From NCBI GenBank assembly GCA_030068145.1, contig JAPJBO010000754.1:1-64000 (forward strand): a stretch of 64,000 bases of DNA, read 5' to 3'. The notes under the pieces are model-generated. The model ran no database searches. It was not told where the DNA came from and saw nothing but the letters and a program-made list of their open reading frames with translations. Numbering within the stretch: position 1 is the stretch's first letter; every line of letters starts with the position of its first letter. Positions 19,027-28,964 of this stretch are shown one piece after another. The stretch is from Diplonema papillatum. Its lineage: Eukaryota; Euglenozoa; Diplonemea; Diplonemida; Diplonemidae. A program made the translations under genes and the position numbers.

Positions 19027-20860
19027 TAACGTTATATAACGTTATATAACGTTATATAACGTTATATAACGGTCGAAAACGCAAAATAACGGGAAAAAAT
19101 AACGCAAATAACGGTTTTTAGAATTTTTCCGATTTTGGCCATGTTTCCAGATTTTTGTCATTTTTTCCTCATTTTGGTCCATTTCGGCCATTTTTTCCGA
19201 TTTTGGCCATTTTTGCCAGATTTTGGTCAATCTTAGCCAATTTTTCCAGACTTTTGCCGATTTTTTCAGGTTTTGGCCATTTTGCCGATTTTTTCCAGAT
19301 TTCGGCAATCTTTGCCGGTTTTTCCAGATTTCGGCCATTTTTGCCGATTTTTCAAGATTTTGGACAATTTTGAGATTTTGGCCACTCTGGCCGATTTATC
19401 CAGATCAGTCAATTTCGGCCATTTTTTCCGATTTTTCCAGATTTCCCGATTTTCCAGATTTTGGTCAATTTCGGCCATTTTTGCCAATTTTTCCAGACTT
19501 TTGCCGATTTTTGGATCCCGGTCACAAAAACTGTTCGGAAACAAACCCTGGTCCGAAAAGAATTCGTAGTAACCGGTCCTCAGGGGTCCGTATAGCCCCT
19601 CCCCAGAGCTTTTTCTCTTTTACTTATTTTCTTGCGGACTTCCACCCAAGCGCGACAAACGCGATCCTTCCGGATTCAGCCGAAGCCGAAGGCTCAACCT
19701 AAAGCTCAGCCGAAAGCTCAGCCGAAGACCCCAGGTACACAGCGCAAACGGCCTCGCGCCGAAAGTACGGATAGCAACAGCAGCAGCAGCAGCGCCTCGG
19801 TTGCAAAGGCGCGACGCGGAAGGAAGAAGGTGGCGGAAACGCTGCGCGTCGAGGCCTTGTCCCGCGACCTGGCATTGACTGGCCCCAGCGTTCTCCCTGT
19901 CACGAAACCACCAAGTAAGAGCCCGGAACAACGATTCATCGACCGGATCAAGAAAACCGACCCCGGGCTGGCTGGGTTCTACGGGAAGCGCCAGCTGTGA
20001 CTGCTCGACTTTGCATGTCTCGTGCTCATCATGCACCCATATTTGGTACTGGGACCTTGTCTGACTGGCATAGTACGCAACGGTCTGCCGAGTGGACAAG
20101 CTTGGACAAGTTGGACTCCAGTGGCCGGATCATGCTGGTGACATCTGCTGCCTCACGAAGGACACTGCAAACGACCGTTACGGGCCACCGACTGAGGGAC
20201 ACGCGCCGGAAACCCAAAACTGCAGACATCCACATCCCAAGAACAACATCGCACAGTGAAAGAGTCATATGCTTTGGAAAGACTAGTGTGGCTGAAATCG
20301 AAGCGGGTGGGGCGGTACACGTGTTTTTGTGTTTCCGACGATCCCGAATGGGCGTACAGATTGGTGTCGTTCGACCTTTTTTTTTTTCCGCGCACGGACT
20401 GCCTGTTCGAGCTTGTGCGGGTTTAAGAAACTCAGACAAGAATAGCTCTGGTGAGGGGCAGGGCATAAATGACCAAAACCCTGGAAAAATCGGCAAAAAC
20501 GGCCAAAATGGGCAAAGTCTGGAAAACATGGCAAAACTGGCCAAAAATGACCAAAACCTGGAAAAATCGGCAAAAATAGCCAAAATTTTGAAAAACATGG
20601 CAAAAATGGCCAATCCTGGCCAAATCGGTAAAAACGGCCAAAATGGGCCAAAATCTGGAAAACACGGCAAAACTGGTCAACATTGACCAAAATCTGGAAA
20701 AATTGGCAAAAATAACCAAAATTGGCCAAAATCTGGAAAATGTGGCAAAAATGGCCAAAAATGACCAAAATCTGGAGGACAGTGTGACCTCCCATGGACT
20801 GGTAAAAAACCGTTATATAACGTTATATAACGTTATATAACGTTATATAACGTTATTATA
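19027..20860. mobile_element. Foldback element with GTTATATAAC ends and degenerate repeat arms
   Basis: Both ends are short arrays of the self-complementary decamer GTTATATAAC (19027-19071 and 20809-20860). Inside, arms of a degenerate repeat of about 30 bp face each other: TTTTGGCCATTTTTGCCGAT at 19100-19525 and its reverse complement at 20465-20775. The centre, 19530-20460, is unique and holds a + strand ORF. This is the third foldback design in the window. No target duplication can be read because the ends are repetitive. Confidence 0.6.
19632..20000 (+). CDS. Basic, low-complexity unknown protein in the foldback centre
   Basis: This ORF of 122 residues has a QPKAQPKAQPK repeat (about residues 17-34), a basic KRPRAE stretch, a polyserine tract and then a less biased C-terminus with FIDRIKKTDPGLAGFYGKR. 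The first codon may not be the true start. The layout (basic N-terminus, folded end) is like small DNA-binding or gag-like proteins, but no family is recognised. Confidence 0.35.
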   Translation: MRTSTQARQTRSFRIQPKPKAQPKAQPKAQPKTPGTQRKRPRAESTDSNSSSSSASVAKARRGRKKVAETLRVEALSRDLALTGPSVLPVTKPPSKSPEQRFIDRIKKTDPGLAGFYGKRQL

Positions 20861-20889
20861 CCGTTATTGAGCCAATTCACCTACCCCCT

Positions 20890-20995
20890 GATCGAGTGTA
20901 ATCGAGCGTAATCGAGTGTAATCGAGTGTAATCGAGTGTAATCGAGCGTAATAGAGTGTAGTAGAGTGTAGTAGAGCGTTGTAGAGTGTGATCGA
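20890..20995. repeat. ATCGAGTGTA decamer array, left
   Basis: About ten units of GTAATCGAGT and variants (GTAGTAGAGT). A matching array of six to seven units lies at 22978-23045. Confidence 0.9.
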
Positions 20996-21254
20996 GATTG
21001 ACACTAGTATTTTGGGTTCGACCACTGGTGGACCCCTGACTGGCCCATGGGCGACCATGTTGACCACTGTCTGGCCCAAGACGTGCCAAGCATAAGCATA
21101 CGAGGGACGGAAACCGCAGGCAAGTGGGCGATGTGCATATGAGACCGGAAGCTCTCGAGATGAAGATGTTCTAAATCATGGCAGCAAGCACGGGGACTGC
21201 AGGCGGGTTGGTGGCGAAAAGGGACAGAAAGATCTTCGAGCGACTGTGAGCAGC

Positions 21255-21752
21255 CTAGCAAGACGGGATGATGAATGATGAAGAAGCGCTAAGTGATCGC
21301 AAAGGTCCTTGTCTGGCGACCGACCTTCCTTGAAAGGAAGGTCGGTAGCCAGACATTTTTGTCAGCAAGGTGCAGGCGATGCACGGGCTCCATGATGACC
21401 TCGTCAACGGCCCCACAGGCGTACACTCACTAGCCGTCGTGAAGAGGCCTCTGTCTGTAACCATCTTTTTCATCCTTGGGAGCAGTGCATCGCCAGGGAG
21501 ATCGAACCCCAAGGCAAGGAGCGACTCTTGCAGCTTCTGAAAGTAATCCAGCACGTACTGGAGATACTTGGTTGTCGTTGCTGGATCCTTCTGCCACACA
21601 AGTGCTGCAAACACAAGCCGCATCCTCCATCTCTGCTCCATCGTGTCCAGGTACGAGAACGTCAGGCAGAGGATATCTTTGCTCCCCGGAAGCTCTCCTG
21701 CATCCCCGGCAATGACGAAGTCACCACCCCCAAGCCGGAGCAGAAACTCCAT
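21255..21752 (-). CDS. Uncharacterised exon inside the TIR element
   Basis: From the methionine at 21752 the frame reads MEFLLRLGGGDFVIAGDAG, then LTFSYLDTMEQRWRMRLVFA and LQYVLDYFQKLQESLLALGF. This is a convincing helical protein stretch of about 107 residues. At about 21430 it meets a strong donor (A then GTGAGTG), and the codons beyond look random, so the exon probably ends there. The 3' partner is not found within the element. It could be a captured host exon or a worn transposase; no family is recognised. Confidence 0.45.
   Translation of the reverse strand: MEFLLRLGGGDFVIAGDAGELPGSKDILCLTFSYLDTMEQRWRMRLVFAALVWQKDPATTTKYLQYVLDYFQKLQESLLALGFDLPGDALLPRMKKMVTDRGLFTTASECTPVGPLTRSSWSPCIACTLLTKMSGYRPSFQGRSVARQGPLRSLSASSSFIIPSC
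21311..21354. repeat. Hairpin with 21-bp arms
   Basis: GTCTGGCGACCGACCTTCCT pairs with AGGAAGGTCGGTAGCCAGAC with one mismatch across a loop of about 4 bases. It lies downstream of the donor site of the minus-strand exon. It could be a simple palindrome of replication origin. Confidence 0.8.
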
Positions 21753-21903
21753 GTCACCGAGGACAAGGTGCCTACCGAGCGCTCGGCGAACACCCTATCG
21801 CCTGGAACTGGCCCGCACGGAATGCCTAAAGGCTCAAGTACTAACTGCGCTAAATTTAATATATGCGAGCTATTGTGGTACTCATTTGCATGCAAATGAC
21901 TCC

Positions 21904-22694
21904 CCACTGACGCAACAAGAAGACGCCGATGCTCTATCGAATCACGCGATGGATGAGGTTCAGAGACGAGCGACAGCCGAGTATCGGGACTCGGCGACCG
22001 CGAAATCGTACGCGATGAAGAGCGCGATGCGACGGCTGACGAGTATCGTGCAGACGCCGATTCACCCGGCGCTTGAGATGCAAGTCAACGTCCTGACGTC
22101 TCTCGGAGGCGGGAACATGGCCGGACTCAACAAGAGACCACAAATAGCAAACCAGCAGGCGTTTGAAGCTGTGATGCGCGCCTACGAAGCCGCCGCACGA
22201 GAGCAGACGGCGAAGTAGGCCGGCGACAAGGTGCGAGCCGTACCGCAGGCTGGGCTCCGCAAAGCTGCAACACTGAATGGCAGTTTTCGACCGCAGACGC
22301 ATTACCCGTCGGGATGGGAGCGCAAGCAGGCTCGATGGAATCACGAAGTCAAGCAGGAGAGACGAACTGCGCAGACTGAGCGCAAGACGTGCACCAAGGG
22401 CAGACCAGGACGTTGGGACCGTGCGAAGTCGAAGAAGGAGTCCAAAAGCGAAGCAACAACACCAACGCGGAAACGCAACTCGAAGGCAGCCAAGCGGGCC
22501 TCCAGTGAAGTAACGAAGCTCATCCGAGTGTCCGATGAAACCCCTTGTCAATACCACCCAACGACTGCGACGCGCGTGCGAAATGTCGGACGCTAGCGTC
22601 TGTCAAGAGCATGCGTGACTCAGCCGTGTTTTAAAGGTGAGATGAGAGGCACCGGCTCACTCTGTCAAAGGACTATACTAACGCAACAAGAAGA
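21904..22694 (+). mobile_element. Deleted copy of the LINE, with target-like direct repeats
   Basis: The stretch 21924-22677 is a close copy (in opposite orientation) of 43826-44590, the 3' end of the LINE at 43.8-51.1 kb. It begins at the codons for DADALSN of the RNase H domain and covers the C-terminus and 3' tail. It is flanked by ACTRACGCAACAAGAAGAC at 21906-21925 and 22677-22695. Extreme 5' truncation with a terminal direct repeat is typical of target-primed reverse transcription. Confidence 0.75.
21924..22218 (+). pseudogene. RNase H C-terminal fragment of the LINE
   Basis: The frame DADALSNHAMDEVQRRATAE continues to an in-frame TAG after REQTAK. It is the counterpart of DADALSNRAMDMAQRRATAE in the longer copy. 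The active-site half of the RNase H domain is missing, so it cannot be functional. Confidence 0.75.
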
Positions 22695-23086
22695 CGAGCT
22701 AATGCGAGATAGTGGTACCCGAGCCCGTACGCACTCGACAACCTGCTTCCGTGAGTCAGCCCGAGCTTCCTGGTCTCCAGCTACACTGCCTGTCGCGGTC
22801 ATTTTTTCAGACTAATATTCTTGTTTTTATTCCAATTTCAATATCCTGTCATCAGCACCTTTTTAGCCCCGGAAGAAGGTGCGTTAGTGGGCCCGTTGAA
22901 CCGGCCTATCAAGATTGGCTGAGTGTCACGCCTTTAATCAATTACTGCAGTACCCCCCCAATTCACCCAAATGTTGATCGAGTGTAATCGAGCGTAATCG
23001 AGCGTAATCGAGTGTAATCGAGTGTAATCGACGCGTAATCGAGCTAAAGTCACTTTCAGGGGGGCTAGGTGAATTGGCTCAGTTAT

Positions 23087-23400
23087 TATAACGTTATATA
23101 ACGTTATATAACGTTATATAACGTTATATAACGTTATAACGGTCAAATAACGTTATTTTCGACCAAAAATGGCAAATAACGGTTTTATAACGGTCAATAA
23201 CGGGTTTTCTGGATTTAGGGGGGGTAACAAATAACTCCGGGAATAACGTTATATAACGTTATATAACGTTATATAACGGCCATCTATGTTAATTTTAGTT
23301 TTTTCGCGCATATATTTTGTAAAAAAAACAGTTTTTCGCGCATACGTTTCGTATGCGCACAGTTTTTTCGGCAGTTTATCGCGCATATATTTGTAAGTTT
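23087..23400. repeat. GTTATATAAC and CGCGCATATATTTGT repeats, outer inverted repeat (right)
   Basis: GTTATATAAC arrays occur at 23087-23142 and 23242-23276, followed by CGGCCATCTA and the AT-rich blocks inverted with respect to 18870-19026. Confidence 0.85.
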
Positions 23401-23403
23401 CCC

Positions 23404-23570
23404 AAAATTTTTGGTCAAAATTTTTTGGTCAAAATTTTTAGTCGAAAATTTTTCCGACTACCATCCCTGGAGACAGTATTTGTTACAGCTAAAAAGAACG
23501 TTGTTGGCAGCGGTTTAACCAGAACCCAGGTGTGTAGGTTAAATCGCACAAACAACAAGTGAAGTTAACC
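23404..23570. repeat. Fragment matching the 5' region of YR element 3
   Basis: After a short TTTTGGTCAAAA block, the sequence GTTACAGCTAAAAA, then GGCAGCGGTTTAACC and AAATCGCACAAACAA, matches 61826-61893, just upstream of YR element 3's first ORF. It is probably a solo end of that element family. Nothing of the coding region follows. Confidence 0.7.
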
Positions 23571-23930
23571 GTGCCTCCATCCATCAAGAGCTGCGCCTCA
23601 ACCATTCTTCGAACCTTTCACTTGGAACGTGTAGTGCAAGGTGAACATCACGAACCCGAACCTGAAACGTTGCGCGCCCCCCTAGCAAACTAAAACTGGC
23701 TGCATGTACGGATCAGTCAGTTACCTGGCTCAGTACACAACTTTAGAACGAAGGCGCAACCATTGAGAAGCAATTCTCCATCGTCAACTTATGTGCTGAG
23801 GTACCTGGCTTTAGAAAACCCGCCAGATGACATCAAACCTACTCCAGAGCAAACAGAAACTGAACAGAGCAAACTGAAAATTAGTTTGTACTTTCTTCTA
23901 GCTTTCATTCGATACGTTTTGCAATAGTCC
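23571..23930. other. No supported gene
   Basis: No repeat or domain is recognised in this stretch. Confidence 0.4.
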
Positions 23931-24392
23931 CGCAAATACACACAGCAGATCAAAGAAAGGGGGGCAAGGTGGAAAATGCAGATCAAACGGGAGTAGAATG
24001 TGAACACGCTTATCCGACTCTTGACTTACTATGCCGTGTTCTGAAAGCTGTCGAGGGGCCCCTCCATAGGTTCTCGCATGATTCGTTCGCCTTTGTAACA
24101 CTATCCGTTTGTAGTACGCTTCGCAATTGTGTTCTTGCACTCTAGCCGAATGGCGGGTGGCGGATTTCCGCGCTCGGGCGCAAGACACAATTATGCTGCT
24201 TTTGCAGTGCAAGCCGAACCCGGTTCGCGACTTCGGTTGCGGTAAAGTGTTACAAGGTCTTCGGCTTTCAGATCCGGATACGCGTATGCAACAGATAGTT
24301 AGAGGTCACTTGAAGGATACCCGTGTGCAGCATTCGAAAGAGTTTGCGTATCTGGAGTCTTTTTTTTTGGGGGGGGGAAACCCTTTTGACCC
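23931..24392 (+). mobile_element. SINE-like dispersed repeat, copy 2
   Basis: Almost identical to 12287-12741, with a few substitutions and a 6-bp insertion (AGATCA) near 23980. It ends in a longer T run and G run before CCCTTTTGACCC. No flanking duplication is obvious here. Confidence 0.55.
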
Positions 24393-24610
24393 GATATTTT
24401 AGTGTTATTTTTTGAGAAGATTTTCGAAACATCCCGAAGATATTCGTCGTCGTCGAATCCTGATATTCGTCCAGCATAGTTGTCGTCCAGGTTACTGACC
24501 GTGAGAAGGGGTTCCAAGTACATGCTGTCAATTCTGTCTGAGTGCGCGACGCAGTTTACTGATAGCCACCGCGTGCCTTCTGTGCCAGGGGTCGGATACG
24601 TTTACTTGCT
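24300..24610 (-). pseudogene. Possible coding relic
   Basis: A minus-strand frame from about 24610 reads GTEGTRWLSVNCVAHSDRID, then MYLEPLLTVSNLDDNYAGR and FDDDEYLRDVSKIF, before running into the SINE-like repeat. Composition is protein-like. TRWLS is reminiscent of hAT transposases, but too little is left to assign it. Confidence 0.3.
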
Positions 24611-24939
24611 GACCGGTGCTAACGTTGTAGAAGGCCCACCTATCAGCCTGAGTTCAGCTCCACAAGGTTCGTTTCGTTAAGGCAACTCATGATCACTTCG
24701 GTGTGAGGGATTAGTCCTGTTAGAAACTACGTGTGGGCGCCTGCTCCGTTGCGTGGTCTTCTCTCCGTACAGCGTTCCACGTCTGGAAGGTCCTTGCGTT
24801 CAGTTCGCGCTTCCTGTGGGCACAAAGACAGTTGATGACTTCAGGAAGGAATCAGCCATTCTTGCGTGATGTCATGTGGAGCTGCAGATTCCGTCTGTTG
24901 CCACCTTGCCTTGGGTTGTTAGCCCACCGTCCTCCCCGG
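24611..24939. other. No supported gene
   Basis: Short unrecognised frames only. Confidence 0.4.
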
Positions 24940-25128
24940 TTCTGGGTTCGGTTCCGAGTTCGGTCTATCGGGTTCGGTTCCGAGTCCGGTTTCCTATCGG
25001 GCATTGGTTCGGTTCTGGGTTCGGTCTATCAGGCACTGGTTCGGTTTCGTGGGTCGGCTTCCCGGTTCGGTTTCGGTTCAGTTTCGGGTTCGGTTTTGGG
25101 TTCGGTTTCCAAAACTAATTCTGGATGG
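24940..25128. repeat. GGTTCGGTT-type array, second locus
   Basis: Degenerate units of GGTTCGGTTCCGAGT and GGTTCGGTTTCGGGT, ending CCAAAACTAATTCTGG like the array at 17215-17625. Confidence 0.85.
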
Positions 25129-25187
25129 TGGGGGGGGTAAATGACAACGAATTATACTGATCCAATATTTTCCGAAGACGGTACGTA
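25129..25187. repeat. Recurring element end, copy 1
   Basis: A G run followed by TAAATGACAACGAATTATAC, TGATCC and TTCCGAAGACGGTA. The same sequence is found, inverted, at 51250-51309 directly after the RT-RNase H gene of YR element 2, and its last half at 42300-42328. Confidence 0.8.
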
Positions 25188-25240
25188 AAAAGGGTCGCCC
25201 AGGAGGCTGTTCTCGCACACGGCCCGTCCGACACCAGGGC

Positions 25241-25753
25241 TCACATACCTGGGGTGGCAGCTATACCGCTGGCGGCAGCTCTGGCCGCATCGAGTTTGTG
25301 GAAGCGCGCCATCACCGCGGCTTTACACATTTCGTACTCCGCCGGGCTTAGGTTGCCTGCAACAAACAAGTCGGCCAACCCTTTCAGCTCACTCGAAAGA
25401 CTGCCTCGAACGCCGATGTCTCCAGGTAGCGGCGCACCAGCAGCGCCGTCGAGGCGCAGCGGGCTCGTCATGAAATCTCCGTTCGGATGTGGCGGCAGTG
25501 CATGGTTGAATGTACCCCACAAGGGGTCGATCATATTTTGCAGGCTACCGCGCCTTTGCCTTCCCCCTCCCCCCTCAGACCCACCAATACTGAGCGGCCC
25601 GGTCTTCGGGTTGGGTGCGCTCTGCCTGTTCTCGAGGGGTTTGTGCTGGCGAAAAACTACACGGGGGGGTTCCAGCCTCAGAAGCTGGAGTAAAGCCGGG
25701 GTTAAAATGCGGGTGTCACACCCGCTGTCAAACTCGTTTTGGCTGTCGGACAC
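25241..25753 (-). CDS. Unknown protein with SHOCT-like C-terminal module
   Basis: The 170-residue frame is glycine/proline-rich in its first 110 residues, then reads LKGLADLFVAGNLSPAEYEM followed by CKAAVMARFHKL. This is the short helical SHOCT pattern (L-x-x-L-x-x-L-x-x-x-G-x-(L/I)-(S/T)-x-x-E-(Y/F)). The N-terminal part overlaps repeated sequence (LQLLRLEPP comes from the repeat at 25655-25720), so the true start lies further in. It resembles the module at 12134-12235 only in pattern. Confidence 0.45.
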   Translation of the reverse strand: MSDSQNEFDSGCDTRILTPALLQLLRLEPPRVVFRQHKPLENRQSAPNPKTGPLSIGGSEGGGGRQRRGSLQNMIDPLWGTFNHALPPHPNGDFMTSPLRLDGAAGAPLPGDIGVRGSLSSELKGLADLFVAGNLSPAEYEMCKAAVMARFHKLDAARAAASGIAATPGM

Positions 25754-25763
25754 CCGCTATTTG

Positions 25764-26237
25764 GGTGTGACTCGGACACACCCTCTTCAAACTCCAGCTT
25801 CTGAGGCTGGACCTCGCCGTGAGACCACGAAATGCCTGCCGAGTTGTTCGTTGCGCGGTCACCACTCCTTGCGAGAAAGCAGAGCCGCAACCGGGGACGA
25901 CCACCACGCCCGAACGCCCGGGCTGCTATATCAATAGCAACGGGTTCCTTTCGGCAGGGTTTCTCCCGGTGGTTTTTGGTTGTAGCCCACCCGGTTTTTG
26001 GGTGTGACTCGGACACACGCCCTCTTCAAACTCCAGCTTCTGAGGCTGGACCTCGCCGTGAGACCACGAGAATTCCTGCCGCGTTTTTCGTTGCGCGATC
26101 ACCACTCCTCGCGAGAAAGCAGAGCCGCAACCGGGGACGACGACCACGCCCGAATGCCCGGGCTGCTAATACCAACGAGTTTCTTCCGGCAGGTTTTCTA
26201 CCGGTGGTGTTTGGTTGTATTTGCTGTTAAAGACGGG
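25764..26237. repeat. Two tandem copies of a 237-bp unit
   Basis: The unit, starting GGTGTGACTCGGACACAC, is repeated at 26001. Copies share CTCCAGCTTCTGAGGCTGG, GAGAAAGCAGAGCCGCAACC and GCCCGGGCTGCTA. A shorter inverted piece lies at 25668-25690. ORFs in both frames are by-products. Confidence 0.85.
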
Positions 26238-26454
26238 GGGAGCACACGCCTACGTGTCCGACCGATTGGTCCTTGCTGCTCTGCTGTGTGCGATGCAAAT
26301 CGATGGCGCGAGAACAAACGTCGAAAAGCCAAGCAACGATTCTCGTGTATCTGCCACGAACGTCCAACGAGGGGGTGCGGGGGTAATAACCTTGTACAAG
26401 ATGCCAGTACTCGTCAAGATAGTACCGATCCTTTGAGATTTTTGAACTTGGGGG

Positions 26455-26632
26455 AGATTGCAAGAGCGTGCTTGGAATGGATGTGCTCAACACCGCACTG
26501 GTCCCTTCTGCGCTGTGGTTCGGTCCTTTAAGCCACGGACACATCAGCGCGGAAGCTGAGTGTCTGCAGACAGGACAGCGGTGAGTCCGGTTTGCCAGGC
26601 GGCTGTTCATAGCTCGTCACAGCCAGGACCAC
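26455..26632. repeat. Dispersed repeat family, copy 3
   Basis: Matches 16618-16808 with small deletions, including TGCTCAACACCGCACTGG and GCAGACAGGAC. Confidence 0.8.
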
Positions 26633-27194
26633 GTACAGGAGGGGGTTCGGCGATGCGCGCGCCTCTCTCTCCTCCCACCCCTTTCCCTAGGAGAGAGGAG
26701 AGGAGGTCAGCAACACACGACAGCCGACTGCTGCTGTGGAAGGTATAAACGTGCCCGGGCATCGAGAAGGCAGCCCTACACACCCAGGAACTCCAAAGGT
26801 GGCGACCCCCTTGCCTCTCTACGACAAAGAGAACGGAGAAGGCACTTGGGGCCACACATACTGCTGGGGATCTGTCTGCAATTGGAATGACCCGCCGACC
26901 CTTCGAAAATTGTCAAAATGGGCGGCATGGTTTCCGACTGGGCCCAGCAGCAAAGTGAAAGCCGATGATTGACGACACGCGACTGCCCATGGCGAATTAA
27001 CCTACGCGAGTGAGTAACTGCACGAGGCGATCCGCATGGGAAAACGCGCGTTTAGAGGGGAACAGGTTGTTCTCCCCTGAACGCACGTTTTTAAAGAGCT
27101 TTGTTTGGGTTCTTTTGTTTGCGATTAGCTCTTAAACAGGAGCAGCAGTGAGCAGCAGCATACAGCGAGAGGAGGGCGTAGCAAGGACAGGCCG
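26633..27194. other. No supported gene
   Basis: A pyrimidine/purine-rich segment (CTCTCTCTCC at 26662 and GGAGAGAGGAGAGG at 26689 form a hairpin) is the only notable structure. Confidence 0.4.
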
Positions 27195-27345
27195 CCTGGC
27201 TCGGTGCGGGAATGGCTATGTGCTCAACACCGCACTGTGGCCTATCCCCCTGAGGCATCGACAGCGCGGAACCAGTGTCTGCAGACAGGACAGCGATGTG
27301 CGTCTGGGTTGTCAGTCGTAGCCCGTCACAGCCAAGGCCACCCAC
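27195..27345. repeat. Dispersed repeat family, copy 4
   Basis: A more diverged copy of 16618-16815 with ATGTGCTCAACACCGCACTG and AGTGTCTGCAGACAGGACAG. Confidence 0.7.
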
Positions 27346-28295
27346 GAGGCACAGGCAAAGTTGTCTTGGGTAGTGAAAACGGGTTGCTGATCGACATGTA
27401 CCAACACTGTCGGAGCTCACTGCTCTCGTCAGCTGGCTGGGAGCCCCACACTGTCGCACTGTGCGAAAAACACGGTAGAACACTTCTGTGTAAACCCCGA
27501 TGGAACCAGAAGTTCTAGTCCTCCCTGTTGTTTATTGCGCCCCAAACGTAAGTTGTCTCCCATTGCCGGTTTGCATTTTTTTTAGACTGTTTCTTGTGTT
27601 GAGAAGTCGGTGGTTTCCAGTCCCCGCTTGACATGCGAGGCGGGGTGGGGTCTTTTGGGGAGTTCGGTCGGAGTCTGGATGCAAGGGGTAGGTTAGCAAG
27701 GTTATGGTGCTCTCTGTCGGTCGGCTCGTTCTTGCTCTTTCAGTTTACGCCGGCAATTTTCGAGTCGCCGGTCGGTTACTTTAATTCATTTTTAATTCAT
27801 TCTTTTCCGCGAAAAGGGCGGGGCTTCTTTCGGTTCCTCTTTTCGACCTCCGCGATCGTCGTCAGCACAAAGCGTTTGAAGAAGAAGAAGAAGAAGTCCG
27901 CTCCTGGTCCAGGAACGTGACGGTCAACCAAAGCTTGAGTCGGAGGCAGCACAGTGCCACAACTCCGTCCGCTGCCCTGTGACTGACCGTCTCGACGAGC
28001 TTGTGTTCAGCGCAAGTGTCAAGCCCCAAGGTGCGCCACGCCTTGATGCTTTAGTTTGGGAAATCGGTAGCCACTTGACCCGTAGGCCTGTGGCTCTGCA
28101 GTACCGCCGAACACGTGAGGCTTGGCTTCCGTATAGCAGGCTTTTCCTGGTACCTAAGGCTAAGTGTTTGAAAGATTCAAAGCAGTGGTGCGCAAAGCAG
28201 TGGCGACTGGCCGAGAGGCCGGGACCCGAAAGCCCCGACCACTGCGAATCTCGACCGGCCTGTTGTTAAACGCAAACCCGACAACACACCGGCAA
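27346..28295. other. No supported gene
   Basis: Open frames occur (for example 27979-28269) but none shows a recognisable domain, splice site pair or paralog. A GAAGAAGAA run lies at 27879-27895. Confidence 0.4.
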
Positions 28296-28720
28296 TTTTC
28301 AACCGTTTCGACTTCAGGGTGAAGGCGCTCGCTTGAGAATCCGGGGGTTTAAAGTCTCCGGATAGCCACCGAAAGGGTTCTTTTATAGTCATTGTGCAGA
28401 CGTATTTGGTGTTAGCAGTGCAAAATAGGTGCCGTCTATTCGTCCTTTTTGGAGTGCTTTCGTTTTCTATCTTGGCTACCCGAATCCGGTATTCTTGCGA
28501 CCGACACCGGGTTCACATTCGTTGGGAGTACGTGGTCTCGGCCCCATGGGATTTTACGCTATGCCTGTGCGGCATCGTAGGACATTTCCTCCTCTTCGAT
28601 TGTGAGGTCCGCGGGCGACCTTCATCAAATTAAAAGGGTGACCTTTCGCTTGAGAATCCAGGAGTTTGAAGTCTCTGGTGGCCTTCGTCGAAGACGTTCT
28701 TTTACGCGTAGGTCATCTCT
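28296..28720. repeat. Two copies of a short dispersed repeat
   Basis: GCTCGCTTGAGAATCCGGGG followed by GTTTAAAGTCTCCGG at 28330-28365 resembles TTCGCTTGAGAATCCAGGAG and GTTTGAAGTCTCTGG at 28648-28682. Related pieces occur at 6085-6125, 28970-29010 (inverted) and 58935-58975. Confidence 0.65.
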
Positions 28721-28964
28721 AGAGTGACACAGTAGAAGATTTAGTCAGTGGGGCAGTGCGTGCAGGTGCTCGCTATCGTTACGTTGACCGCCTACACCGG
28801 CACTAAACCCCCGATTTTAAAATGTGTTTTGTCTGGGGTTGCAGGACACTTCCCCCGCTTGCCATTCGCAACCGATTTGGCCGAAACAACAATAAACAAC
28901 GACAGAAGTACGCGTCGATAATCTTCCTCAAGAACGCGCTGCGAACACGGGGTATTCGTACTGC
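28721..28964. other. No supported gene
   Basis: No feature recognised. Confidence 0.4.

Larger units (their letters stand above)
20868..23081. mobile_element. 2,214-bp TIR element with 5-bp target duplication
   Basis: The ends are inverted copies of about 25 bp beginning TGAGCCAATTCACCTA followed by a C run and CTGA. The direct repeat GTTAT lies on both sides (20863-20867 and 23082-23086), fitting a 5-bp target duplication within the GTTATATAAC repeat. Subterminal regions at both ends hold ATCGAGTGTA-type decamer arrays (20890-20995 and 22978-23045), in the same orientation. It carries a minus-strand coding exon and a deleted LINE copy. No transposase is recognised, so it is probably non-autonomous. 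Confidence 0.75.

Noticed and set aside
19027..19071. Telomere-like repeat
   Set aside because: GTTATATAAC is self-complementary and occurs in short internal arrays at element ends; it does not resemble G-strand telomere repeats.
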